Position numbers and translations under genes: made by a program
Shown here: positions 24,726 through 32,485 of the stretch, one piece after another
Layout: every line of letters starts with the position of its first letter
Numbering within the stretch: the first letter of the stretch is position 1
The notes under the pieces: model-generated
What the model saw: only the letters and a program-made list of their open reading frames with translations
What the model was told of the DNA's origin: nothing
Database searches by the model: none
Assembly (NCBI GenBank): GCA_045655245.1
Contig: JAZOOX010000009.1
Location: 1-34,689 of the forward strand
Direction: 5' to 3'
DNA length: 34,689 nucleotides
DNA from: RGIG8785 sp045655245
GTDB lineage: Bacteria; Bacillota; Clostridia; RGIG8785

Positions 24726-26129
24726 TTAAATGTTTATTCCTTTTCGTTCAATGCGTCCCCAGTCAAGCTTTTTCTTTTTATATCCCTTAAATGCCGTAAG
24801 TCGGACAAATGCCATAATAAAGCGAAGTGTTGTAACCTCAAAAAAGCACAGCATGATGGCCTTCATACAATCTTTGAATGTAACAGTCAAATCAATGGTT
24901 TGTATTCTTGAAAAGAATGCCGTAAGTGTAAGTATAGAGTTATATGATGCGTAAATCAGCATAAAAAGTATCATAAACGGCAGATTTAATAAATCGATAC
25001 AGTATGCCGTTACCATAGTAAACACACCAAACACCTCTATAAACGGGGAAAGCAGCTCGTAAAACAAAAAGTACATATATGAAACAAATCCAACTGCACC
25101 GAATTTAGGATTTGCCATCATCTTTTTATGCTTCCACATCGTCTGGAAAAGGCCAAGATGCCAGCGCTTTCTCTGCTTTTTTAGGTCGCCTAATTTTTCA
25201 GGCACCTGAGTCCAGCAAACTGCATCGGTAGCATATTTGATGGAATAGGGAATTTGGTGAGCGAGGCAGTAGGAATGAAGCTTTACCACAAGCTCCATAT
25301 CTTCGCCCATTGTGCCATGGTCATATCCACCTGCTGCGATAACCGTTTCTTTTTTAAACATTCCAAATGCTCCCGAAATGATAAGAGAGCCGTTAAAATG
25401 GTCAAATAGAATTCTTGATGCCAAGAAGGAACGGTCATATTCGAGTAGTTGCATACAAGCTAAAATGTTTTTGGGCAATCTGTATTTGATTACTCTGCCT
25501 TCGCTTAGTGTTACATCGTTACAAGGTCTTACTGTTCCGCCTACCGCAACCACATTTTCTTCCTCTAAAACGGGAATTACAATCTTCTTTAGGGAATCAT
25601 ACTGCAAAACGGAGTCTGCATCCATACAGATAAAGTATGGATATTGTGCGGCATTGATACCCATATTGAGCGCATCTGCCTTACCGCCGTTTTTCTTTCG
25701 TATTAAAGTAAGCGGTACCTTTTGCTCGTGGGATTCGTAAATGAATTCTTCCGGCTGACATGCTATACTTCTATGAAGAGGGCGTCTTACCGGATGCATA
25801 TTGTATGCTTCTATCAGCATCTTTGAGGTTTTGTCCTTTGAACCATCATCTACTACTACAATCTCATAAAGTTTGTAATCGAGAGAAAGTAGAGATTTAA
25901 CTGTCTGCACAACCGTTACTTCCTCGTTATACGCCGGAACAACAATGGTTATTGGGACAAAATAGTTGTCGCTAAACTTATTCATCAGCCTGTCCTGCAT
26001 CTTCTTTTTATAAAGAGTTGATGCACCCACAACTACTGATAAGAACAAAAATGTAGAGTAGCCTATTAAGTAAACAACGAAACAAACGCTAATAATGTCA
26101 AAAATATTTTTTATTGTTTCCATTTCCAT
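24726..26129 (-). CDS. Processive family 2 glycosyltransferase (membrane polysaccharide synthase)
   Basis: A 467-residue inner-membrane synthase. One N-terminal TM segment (about 10-35) is followed by the GT-A domain. Motifs: VVPAYNEE, VVVDDGSKDKT (Asp94-95), DADS (Asp170, Asp172), GED (275-277, catalytic base) and QRKRW (319-323). This D,D,D,QxxRW set marks processive synthases of the cellulose, hyaluronan and poly-GlcNAc group. Several TM helices follow. No PilZ domain is visible at the C-terminus. Sugar donor unknown. The ATG shares one base with the stop of the HEAT-like gene (TAATG), so translation is coupled. Confidence 0.92.
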   Translation of the reverse strand: MEMETIKNIFDIISVCFVVYLIGYSTFLFLSVVVGASTLYKKKMQDRLMNKFSDNYFVPITIVVPAYNEEVTVVQTVKSLLSLDYKLYEIVVVDDGSKDKTSKMLIEAYNMHPVRRPLHRSIACQPEEFIYESHEQKVPLTLIRKKNGGKADALNMGINAAQYPYFICMDADSVLQYDSLKKIVIPVLEEENVVAVGGTVRPCNDVTLSEGRVIKYRLPKNILACMQLLEYDRSFLASRILFDHFNGSLIISGAFGMFKKETVIAAGGYDHGTMGEDMELVVKLHSYCLAHQIPYSIKYATDAVCWTQVPEKLGDLKKQRKRWHLGLFQTMWKHKKMMANPKFGAVGFVSYMYFLFYELLSPFIEVFGVFTMVTAYCIDLLNLPFMILFMLIYASYNSILTLTAFFSRIQTIDLTVTFKDCMKAIMLCFFEVTTLRFIMAFVRLTAFKGYKKKKLDWGRIERKGINI

Positions 26130-27235
26130 TATGCCTTCACCGCCTCTTTTTCAGTATTTCGCCTGTCAAGACGGTAGCGCATAATTTCTCTGGCATATCT
26201 GTCATTGCCATCAAAAACGCTTATTAAGTCATGATATGTATAACCAAGTTTTTCAAGGCTTATGGCGCTATTCTGTCTTATGTGCCAATTAGCACTTGAT
26301 AGGTTTTCGACTAAAATTCGGAAGGTTACATCACCTGGGTATGATTTGAGCGCAGAAGATGCGATCGCCTGATATTCCCATGTGCGGCCTTCCAAATTTT
26401 CCGCTATCGCCTGAATAATATTTTCAGCTTCTTTAATCGGGAATTTTTCAAAGTATCGGATGACCGCAAAACGAAGCTCTCTATTTGCCTTTTCGTTTGA
26501 TAAAAGCTCCAGCATTTCTTTATCACAGCGGATATTGCCAAAACGGAAGTAATTCAAAATATTAAGCTGCATTCCGGTGGAATATGCGTTAAAGCTTTCA
26601 AAAAGCATTTCTTTTAAGGGTTCTTTATCACCTTTGAAGTTTAAAAGTCCGTCACAAATAAGCTTAGGGTGATGAAAGGATAAATTCTTATCAATAACTT
26701 TAAGAGCCGAAACAACAATCTCAGGATTCTTAATACTGTAAATTGCCTTCAGTGTATTTTCTCTGCAATAAACATTTACGGACCGCAACAACTCAAGCAA
26801 TATATCCGTAAGCACTCCTTCTTTGTCATGCTTTAAGATGTTGTATTTTTGCAGTATGTACGGAAAATATGCAATTTTAATTGTATCCTTGTTGATATAT
26901 TTATGTGTTAAATACTCAAATACGGAATAAGTTTGCATTAAGTATTCTTCGCAAAGCTCTGGCGTTGTTTTGAATATGTTATCAAGTGCCTTGTCAAAGG
27001 CGGTAATGCCGGCGGTCCTTTGGAGAGATTTTTTTAAAAACTTTTTGTGGTTTTCCGAAACCGCATCGCCCGACTTTATCCTTTCAAGCTCATCCAAAAC
27101 CACTTTTTCAAATTTTGCAGAATTGGTGCCAAGTGCTTTTTCACGGTGCTTTAAAATAAAAACATAGACAATGTTATAGCAAATCATACTGACGCATATT
27201 GCGATATAAGCATAAATCATTATTTCAATTTTCAC
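26129..27235 (-). CDS. Membrane-anchored HEAT-like repeat protein
   Basis: A 368-residue protein with one N-terminal TM helix (MIYAYIAICVSMICYNIVYV), then a cytosolic all-helical part. Helix pairs look like HEAT/ARM repeats, for example YQAIASSALKSYPGDVTFRI followed by LSSANWHIRQNSAISLEKLG. The start is GTG 27235 (GGTGA 6 bases upstream) or ATG 27220 (AAGGTGA 11 bases upstream); the choice changes only five residues. HEAT-repeat proteins are scaffolds. Its tight coupling to the GT2 gene suggests it partners the synthase, possibly taking the place of a PilZ or BcsB-type accessory. This is inference from position. Confidence 0.78.
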   Translation of the reverse strand: MKIEIMIYAYIAICVSMICYNIVYVFILKHREKALGTNSAKFEKVVLDELERIKSGDAVSENHKKFLKKSLQRTAGITAFDKALDNIFKTTPELCEEYLMQTYSVFEYLTHKYINKDTIKIAYFPYILQKYNILKHDKEGVLTDILLELLRSVNVYCRENTLKAIYSIKNPEIVVSALKVIDKNLSFHHPKLICDGLLNFKGDKEPLKEMLFESFNAYSTGMQLNILNYFRFGNIRCDKEMLELLSNEKANRELRFAVIRYFEKFPIKEAENIIQAIAENLEGRTWEYQAIASSALKSYPGDVTFRILVENLSSANWHIRQNSAISLEKLGYTYHDLISVFDGNDRYAREIMRYRLDRRNTEKEAVKA

Positions 27236-27237
27236 CT

Positions 27238-29385
27238 TCAGTCACCCGCCTTCCATAAATTCTGCATAATGTAATAGGAGCTTTTTAGTCTTTCATGATA
27301 GGTCACATTGTTGCCCCAGCCTTCGAGCTTTACGCTTTCCATGGTAATTCGCCCGCTTTTAAAACCTACGCCTACATATATTCCATCGGTTTTAATGTTC
27401 TTTACGCCGTAGTTTCCGTCATAATAGTCATCGTGTATCTCCATTTTTGAGGGATCGGAGAAATTAAGAAGTTGCCAAGGGATTTTCACTTCTATATAGT
27501 CAACGTTTGAAATAAAGTCTGCAAGAGAGTTAAAGTCAGGACTTTTTGGATTTGCGTTACCATAGAGAAGCTTTCCTGTTTCAACCAATATGTCAATATT
27601 TCGTTCCAGGGGATTCTCGCTTAAAACCTTCTTTTCCACAATGGTATTGATCGGAACAAATTCGGGAGAATTTTTAGCCGGAATGTTTTCCTGTCTGTAG
27701 GTGTCAAATCCGTTTATTCTTCGCGAATATGTTGAGCGGAGTGCCTCATATCGCTCCTGAACAAGCAACCTCGAATTCTCGCTGCCGTTTATGACAAGAA
27801 GAAAATCTGCCTCTCTGTCAAATTTAACACCGAAATTTTTGCAGTAGTTGCTTCCTGTCTTTTGAGCCAAGTCGATTGGAATGTATATTATATCCTTTGA
27901 AAAGTTAAGATTTTTCTTGTTTATAAGGAAATACACAAACTTTTCATCATACTTGATTGAAAGTTCAGGATTACCTTTTACAACCACATCTTCTTCGTTC
28001 CATTCCGATATGTCCCCATCAACATAGCAGACAGATTTTTCCTCTCCGGGATCAAAGGATAACAGCCCAAAATACTGCCCGTTTGTCTGATAATCCGACC
28101 AATAAGGGGACCTTTCCTCGTTAATGGCATAAAGGGTATTCCATGTGCGTCTTGCCCATTCATCCTGCCACGAATACACACATCCGCCATTTAATCCCGC
28201 TTCCTTTATATCCTTCCAGCAGTCAGCAAGTGCCTTTCCTTGTTCTTTTTCCGAAACCTGGCTGTATATGCCATCCCCGTCCTTCGCTTCGTGTTCAACA
28301 CCGCGTCCTGATGAAACACCAAATTCTGAAATTACAACAGGATAGCTGTGATAAGCATTAAGCATAGTAAAATATGTTCTGTAATCGTTAAAACTTCCGT
28401 CTTCATTATAGCAAGGTTCTATTCCACCGAAATCCTGAAGATATTTGAGCAAATCTGTCTGGAACGGATAAACATGATAGGATGCAAACTGACCTGAAAT
28501 AAATTTATCTGTCCCCAAGATATTTTCTGCATCAACCTCTGCATATTTCTGGTATAGTCTCGCAACATCTTCAGGGTATGTAAATGGATCTGACTCCGGA
28601 TGATTCGAAAAAGCAATGAGCCTTTGTGTTTCATATTTTTTTGATTCATATTCAATCATTTCATCGCCAACCGTTGCAAGCATAATTTCAAAAGGTGCCG
28701 CTTCATCTTTTGCATACATATATTCCCCTTTATATGAAAGACCTGATTCTTTGTATTTTTCATTGGTGTATGCAACGGTAGAAGGCTCCCAGTCAATGCC
28801 GAGAATGTATCCTATAACCCAATCCGATACATCCTTTGTAAAAGATCCGGAAGCCGAATTTGCTTTCCGCCCGAGTTGAATTTTCTTTCTTCCGTGAATT
28901 ACGTCAACGGTAGTTTTTGCATTATCGATAAAACTTTCGATAAATTCATCGTCAAAAGCATCCCGATGGGAGAATTGCACATAGTCGTTTACCGAAACTC
29001 CCTGAATCAGATAAAGAGGCGTTTTATTGTTCTCGTTATAGCTGTAAAAAGCTTTATAAAATGTATCGGACTGTACACTGTAAACTCTTATGGTATTAGC
29101 ACCCATTTCCTGAATTTGCCCAAACCAACGAAGATATGTAGTTTCATCTATCGCATAATCCGCAGACCATTCTCCCGGAATGGCAGAGCCTAAATCCACG
29201 CCCCTGATTTCAAAATCTATAAATTTATCACCCGACTTCAGCAAAATGTTTTTTCCGTCTGTCTTTACAAAACACGCCGGTGTATCGTTTCCAAAAGGAA
29301 TATACCAACCAAGATGGTAATAAGCGAAATTAACTAATAAGATAATCGCAATAATAGCAGATACAATAATAATATATTTTTTCAT
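27238..29385 (-). CDS. Membrane-anchored glycoside hydrolase (clan A-like TIM barrel) with C-terminal beta domain
   Basis: A 715-residue protein. An uncleaved N-terminal TM (IIIVSAIIAIILLVNFAYY) leads to an extracellular catalytic barrel (about 55-460). Glu200 in LGIDWEPS fits the acid/base position after strand 4, and Glu354 in VVISEFGVSSG fits the nucleophile after strand 7, as in GH2/GH5-like clan A enzymes. Residues about 470-700 form a beta-rich domain with YVDGDISEWNEEDVVV, resembling a CBM9/DOMON-like sugar-binding fold. AAGGAGGT precedes the ATG. By analogy with hydrolases in cellulose and Pel loci, it may trim or release the polymer made by the GT2. Family number not assigned. Confidence 0.82.
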   Translation of the reverse strand: MKKYIIIVSAIIAIILLVNFAYYHLGWYIPFGNDTPACFVKTDGKNILLKSGDKFIDFEIRGVDLGSAIPGEWSADYAIDETTYLRWFGQIQEMGANTIRVYSVQSDTFYKAFYSYNENNKTPLYLIQGVSVNDYVQFSHRDAFDDEFIESFIDNAKTTVDVIHGRKKIQLGRKANSASGSFTKDVSDWVIGYILGIDWEPSTVAYTNEKYKESGLSYKGEYMYAKDEAAPFEIMLATVGDEMIEYESKKYETQRLIAFSNHPESDPFTYPEDVARLYQKYAEVDAENILGTDKFISGQFASYHVYPFQTDLLKYLQDFGGIEPCYNEDGSFNDYRTYFTMLNAYHSYPVVISEFGVSSGRGVEHEAKDGDGIYSQVSEKEQGKALADCWKDIKEAGLNGGCVYSWQDEWARRTWNTLYAINEERSPYWSDYQTNGQYFGLLSFDPGEEKSVCYVDGDISEWNEEDVVVKGNPELSIKYDEKFVYFLINKKNLNFSKDIIYIPIDLAQKTGSNYCKNFGVKFDREADFLLVINGSENSRLLVQERYEALRSTYSRRINGFDTYRQENIPAKNSPEFVPINTIVEKKVLSENPLERNIDILVETGKLLYGNANPKSPDFNSLADFISNVDYIEVKIPWQLLNFSDPSKMEIHDDYYDGNYGVKNIKTDGIYVGVGFKSGRITMESVKLEGWGNNVTYHERLKSSYYIMQNLWKAGD

Positions 29386-29404
29386 TCGCTTATTACCTCC
29401 TTAC

Positions 29405-30877
29405 TTAATAATTATAATTTTTGACCTTTGATTCGGCACAATACTGCCGGAGTACTTCTATATTTTCATTCATCCACTCGTGACGGTCTTTAATGTATCC
29501 TTTTAGCTGTTCTACTGCCTCATCATAGGAGTGAAGGTTTCTGTGAAAATCAAAAAGTCTATCCCATTCGGGCAGGAAAGTGTGTCCCCACTTTTTAAAG
29601 TTTCTGTCGATTGCAGGGCCCAAATACTTTATTACGCTGTCTATATAGGAATTCATATACGCTTCATTTAAGTACTGCTTTTCCAATTCCCAGTAGCGGT
29701 TTATTACCCTTTCAACAAACGTTTCGTCTTTAAAAAGCATATCAAACCAGAGACCGTCCTGCATAGAAAACATTCTGTAAGATATTTCATTTTCCTGATA
29801 GTTGTCAAATGCATTATTAAAATCCCATACACACATATGAAGCTTTCCGTCGATGCCCTTATACACATAGGTAGACTTGCTTCCTGCATCATAGTTACTT
29901 GTAAATTCATTGACAAGGAAGTAATCAATAAAGGAATTTACATCAATATAGTTTTCATAACCAAGCTCTTCGCTGTCATAATCATAAGAGTAAAGTGCCT
30001 TTTCAAAGTCTGAAAAATCATCACATATTCCGCTGGCAAGTTCGGGTGTCAAATTGTCGTTACCGGGATACACAATGTTCACCTTGCTCTCCGTTTTATA
30101 TGTATAATTACTGAAATTATTTATATTTTTAAGCGCTGTATTACTGCCTCTGTCAAGTCTTAATAAGTATCCGGAGAAGCTGTTGTCCTTTTTGTCTACA
30201 GAAAGCTCAAGCCTCGCACCTGTCTTTCCCGCAGTTATTGTTTCGGTTAATAAATATAACCCCTGATATTCACCGTTTAAGATAAGTTCGCAAAAACGAA
30301 CATTCGGAGCATACCCCATTATTTCGCCCGCAAGATGATAGCAGATGTAATTGCGGATAAGTGTTTTGTCAAGATACGGACCGTGAAGTGCCCACTCATG
30401 ATGAGCATCCATTCCCATTAGGCTCTGAGGATTATTTAATCCTTCGGAGGATATCATTTTTATGATGTATCCCTTTTTCTCAAAATGCCTGGAAGAGTTA
30501 CCGCGTATACGAATTCTTACATCACTTGATACGGAAGATGCGTCTTCAGTATGGTTGTTTTCGCCGCTGTTGTCAATTACCGAAAGCTTTGAGAGTATGG
30601 TTTCTTCTCCTGATTCAGACATAGTATACTCCAGTGTGTGACCACCGGGAACATTTAAAATCGGCTCTCCGGGGATCGCCTGACCGTTTGTATCTATTTT
30701 TATAATCGGAAGATGTGTGCATAGTCTTTCGTCCGTATGAGTACAGATCGGTTTTTCTTCTGCTTCCATATGCTGATGATACCGTTTCCCGTTATCCTCC
30801 GGCATCATAAAGCTTACCCAAAGCACCGCAATCAGCACCAAGGCTGTAGCGATTAGTCCGATTATTTTATATTTCAA
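29405..30877 (-). CDS. CotH-like protein kinase domain protein, membrane anchored
   Basis: A 490-residue protein. TTG 30877 is the best start: AAAGGAGG lies 8 bases upstream, while an in-frame GTG is inside that site. An N-terminal TM (YKIIGLIATALVLIAVLWVSF) anchors an extracytoplasmic CotH domain. Motifs: VRIRIRGNSSRHFEKKGYIIK (Lys of the nucleotide site), HGPYLDKTLIRNYICYHLA, LNGEYQGLYLLTETI, SGYLLRLDRG and VWDFNNAFDNY (metal-binding Asp). CotH of Bacillus spores is an atypical kinase that phosphorylates Ser residues of coat proteins. Here the partner genes (VTC, DUF4956, GT2) point to a surface polymer role, and the target is unknown. Confidence 0.88.
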   Translation of the reverse strand: MKYKIIGLIATALVLIAVLWVSFMMPEDNGKRYHQHMEAEEKPICTHTDERLCTHLPIIKIDTNGQAIPGEPILNVPGGHTLEYTMSESGEETILSKLSVIDNSGENNHTEDASSVSSDVRIRIRGNSSRHFEKKGYIIKMISSEGLNNPQSLMGMDAHHEWALHGPYLDKTLIRNYICYHLAGEIMGYAPNVRFCELILNGEYQGLYLLTETITAGKTGARLELSVDKKDNSFSGYLLRLDRGSNTALKNINNFSNYTYKTESKVNIVYPGNDNLTPELASGICDDFSDFEKALYSYDYDSEELGYENYIDVNSFIDYFLVNEFTSNYDAGSKSTYVYKGIDGKLHMCVWDFNNAFDNYQENEISYRMFSMQDGLWFDMLFKDETFVERVINRYWELEKQYLNEAYMNSYIDSVIKYLGPAIDRNFKKWGHTFLPEWDRLFDFHRNLHSYDEAVEQLKGYIKDRHEWMNENIEVLRQYCAESKVKNYNY

Positions 30878-30911
30878 CCCCGGCACCTCCTTTAGCGGTT
30901 AGCCCCTAAGT

Positions 30912-31592
30912 TTAATTTGAAATCTCGTCGTTTTGCATAACAGTGTTTACATATTCAATATTGCCGATTTTATAAATCTCATCGCAAATACCGATGTTAT
31001 TCTTTCTTTCTGCCTTATGAAGCATATTCGCTGTTATTTCATAAATAAATTCAATCGAGGTATCCGTTGAGTTTTTCACTCGCATATTAGCCTTGCCGCC
31101 GAAAAACTTAAACATTACGGCTTGAATAGGAGCCTCTTTGGTGCGGTTACCACGAACAATTACAAGCATACGGTTGTTATTCTTGATTGCTCCCATAATA
31201 AGTAAAATCACAAATACAAATGCGCTACCGATACCTGCCACAATAAAATCACCTACGCCGCAGCAGATACCTACAATGATTGTCCAGAAGATGTAGACGG
31301 TATCTCTTGAGTCCTTAATCGCAGTTCTGAAACGAACGATAGAAAGTGCACCCACCATACCAAGGGAAAGTGCTACGTTGTTTCCAATAACCGTCATTAC
31401 CATTGAAGTAAGCACAGTTAAAACAACAAGGGATACATTAAATTTTTTACTGTAAATGGTTCCTCGGTGGGAAATCATATAGGATATAAAAATCAAAAAT
31501 CCCAAAATTCCCGAAACCAAAATATTTGCCGCAATCTGCTCCCAGGTCAGTGTTGTTTGATCTTTTATTAGGTTAAAAATTTGACTTCTCAT
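30912..31592 (-). CDS. DUF4956 membrane protein
   Basis: A 226-residue protein starting at ATG 31592 (AAAGGAG 8 bases upstream; an upstream in-frame start would overlap the VTC gene). Four TM segments in the first 140 residues (ILVSGILGFLIFISYMIS; VSLVVLTVLTSMVMTVIG; VYIFWTIIVGICCGVGDFIV; FVFVILLIMGAI). Between them lies MVGALSIVRFRTAIKDSRDT, the hallmark of DUF4956. A cytosolic alpha-beta tail (about 150-226) follows. Function is unknown; the family commonly neighbours CotH and VTC-domain genes, as here. Confidence 0.9.
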   Translation of the reverse strand: MRSQIFNLIKDQTTLTWEQIAANILVSGILGFLIFISYMISHRGTIYSKKFNVSLVVLTVLTSMVMTVIGNNVALSLGMVGALSIVRFRTAIKDSRDTVYIFWTIIVGICCGVGDFIVAGIGSAFVFVILLIMGAIKNNNRMLVIVRGNRTKEAPIQAVMFKFFGGKANMRVKNSTDTSIEFIYEITANMLHKAERKNNIGICDEIYKIGNIEYVNTVMQNDEISN

Positions 31593-31605
31593 TTTAACAT
31601 CTCCT

Positions 31606-32298
31606 TTATATTTCACTATAGCTTTGCTGTCTTGCGAGTGCATATTTACTTACCGACAGCTCACTTTTGTTGATACTGTTTATAAATTGCCTGATATAGT
31701 CAAGCAAAAAACCGTTAAATTTGACTTCAAGCACTACATTGAATTTGTCAAGCACCGGATTCATTATAAGATTTTCCGAAAATAAATCAAAAGAGCTTTC
31801 CGTTGCTATGATATTATTGTCAAATGTGATTCTGATCTTGTTTTCCTTTGCAATATATGCCTTTCGATTATACTGAACAATGGTTTTGGGGCGATAGCAC
31901 TTATAATGCATAAGGCCGTAACATTCTTTTGCAAAATCTTCTTCGTATTTCAACAAAACTTCATACTTTCCGGCAATTAACGCCTCTGCATCCCCTTTTG
32001 TCATACGAAGTGAGCGTTTTTTCTGCGATGCGCCTTGCTTTTGCTTCATTTCAAGCATTGCAAAGTCGTGCTTCGGGTCATAAATTCTAAGCCTTATTTT
32101 TCGCCGAGTTTCTAAGCCATCAAGCTTTTCAAAAAAATCGTCATCATATACCGTATCAAAATACAGCGACCTTATTATGTATCCGTCTGTTCCGTTATGC
32201 TCATCCTGTATCATAAGCATATCAAGATAATGAGATTTATCTCTAAATTCCTCAAGACTGATCAAAAACTTCTTTTCTTCTCTGTTTACAACATTCAT
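31606..32298 (-). CDS. VTC domain polyphosphate polymerase-like protein
   Basis: A 230-residue cytosolic tunnel-fold protein related to the catalytic domain of Vtc4, which makes polyphosphate from ATP. Basic and acidic tunnel residues expected for activity are present: NREEKKFLIS, RSLYFDT, RRKIRLRIYD, MLEMKQKQ, RPKTIVQYNRKAY, RITFDNNI, VVLEVKFNG and SVSKYALAR. Cys or Met changes at key positions are not evident. GGAGG lies about 6 bases before the ATG. It is the first gene of the operon after the c-di-GMP-I riboswitch. Whether it makes polyphosphate or transfers phosphate onto a polymer is unknown. Confidence 0.9.
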   Translation of the reverse strand: MNVVNREEKKFLISLEEFRDKSHYLDMLMIQDEHNGTDGYIIRSLYFDTVYDDDFFEKLDGLETRRKIRLRIYDPKHDFAMLEMKQKQGASQKKRSLRMTKGDAEALIAGKYEVLLKYEEDFAKECYGLMHYKCYRPKTIVQYNRKAYIAKENKIRITFDNNIIATESSFDLFSENLIMNPVLDKFNVVLEVKFNGFLLDYIRQFINSINKSELSVSKYALARQQSYSEI

Positions 32299-32311
32299 AA
32301 AATTCCTCCGT

Positions 32312-32366
32312 ACAAAACAAAAGCTGCAATAATAGAAAGTCCCAAAAGACCCTTATCATTGCAGCT
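32312..32366 (-). terminator. Riboswitch-linked intrinsic terminator
   Basis: Minus strand AGCTGCAATGATA (32354-32366) pairs with TATTATTGCAGCT (32322-32334), with one mismatch and a 19-base loop, followed by TTTGTTTTG. Its 5' arm begins with AGCT (32363-32366), which also forms the 3' strand of aptamer helix P1, so the two structures exclude each other. Confidence 0.88.
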
Positions 32367-32442
32367 GGACTGGCATAGTTTAAAACCTTAGCCTCTTTGC
32401 TTTGCGTCACCGACTTTCGCCGATTTTGCTAAATATTAAACT
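32363..32442 (-). ncRNA. Cyclic-di-GMP-I (GEMM-I) riboswitch aptamer
   Basis: On the minus strand the leader has all the GEMM-I hallmarks. GCAAA (32429-32425) is followed by hairpin P2 (6 bp, 32424-32419 with 32414-32409) capped by a GAAA tetraloop (32418-32415). GACGCAAAGC (32408-32399) is the conserved core. P3 carries a tetraloop receptor CTAAG ... CTATG (32391-32374), then CAGTCCAGCTGC closing P1. P1 is short (AGTT 32442-32439 with AGCT 32366-32363). The predicted start site (about 32442-32443) puts P1 at the very 5' end of the RNA. The spacing of core elements matches the known V. cholerae Vc2 aptamer closely. Controls the downstream seven-gene operon. Confidence 0.92.
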
Positions 32443-32448
32443 TCTATT

Positions 32449-32477
32449 AGCATACCACAATAATTTATCTTTGTCAA
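32449..32477 (-). promoter_or_regulatory. Promoter of the riboswitch-operon
   Basis: Minus strand -35 TTGACA (32472-32477), a 17-base spacer ending in TGG, and -10 TATGCT (32449-32454). It ends about 6 bases before the start of riboswitch helix P1. No terminator separates it from the upstream cyclase gene, so read-through RNA would also pass the riboswitch. Confidence 0.82.
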
Positions 32478-32485
32478 ACAACTTT

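Noticed and set aside
24726..26129. Calling the GT2 a cellulose synthase (BcsA)
   Set aside because: The D,D,D,QxxRW motifs are shared by cellulose, hyaluronan and poly-GlcNAc synthases, and no PilZ or BcsB partner is seen, so the product cannot be named.
30884..30886. GTG as start of the CotH gene
   Set aside because: It overlaps the AAAGGAGG site itself; TTG at 30877 has proper 8-base spacing.
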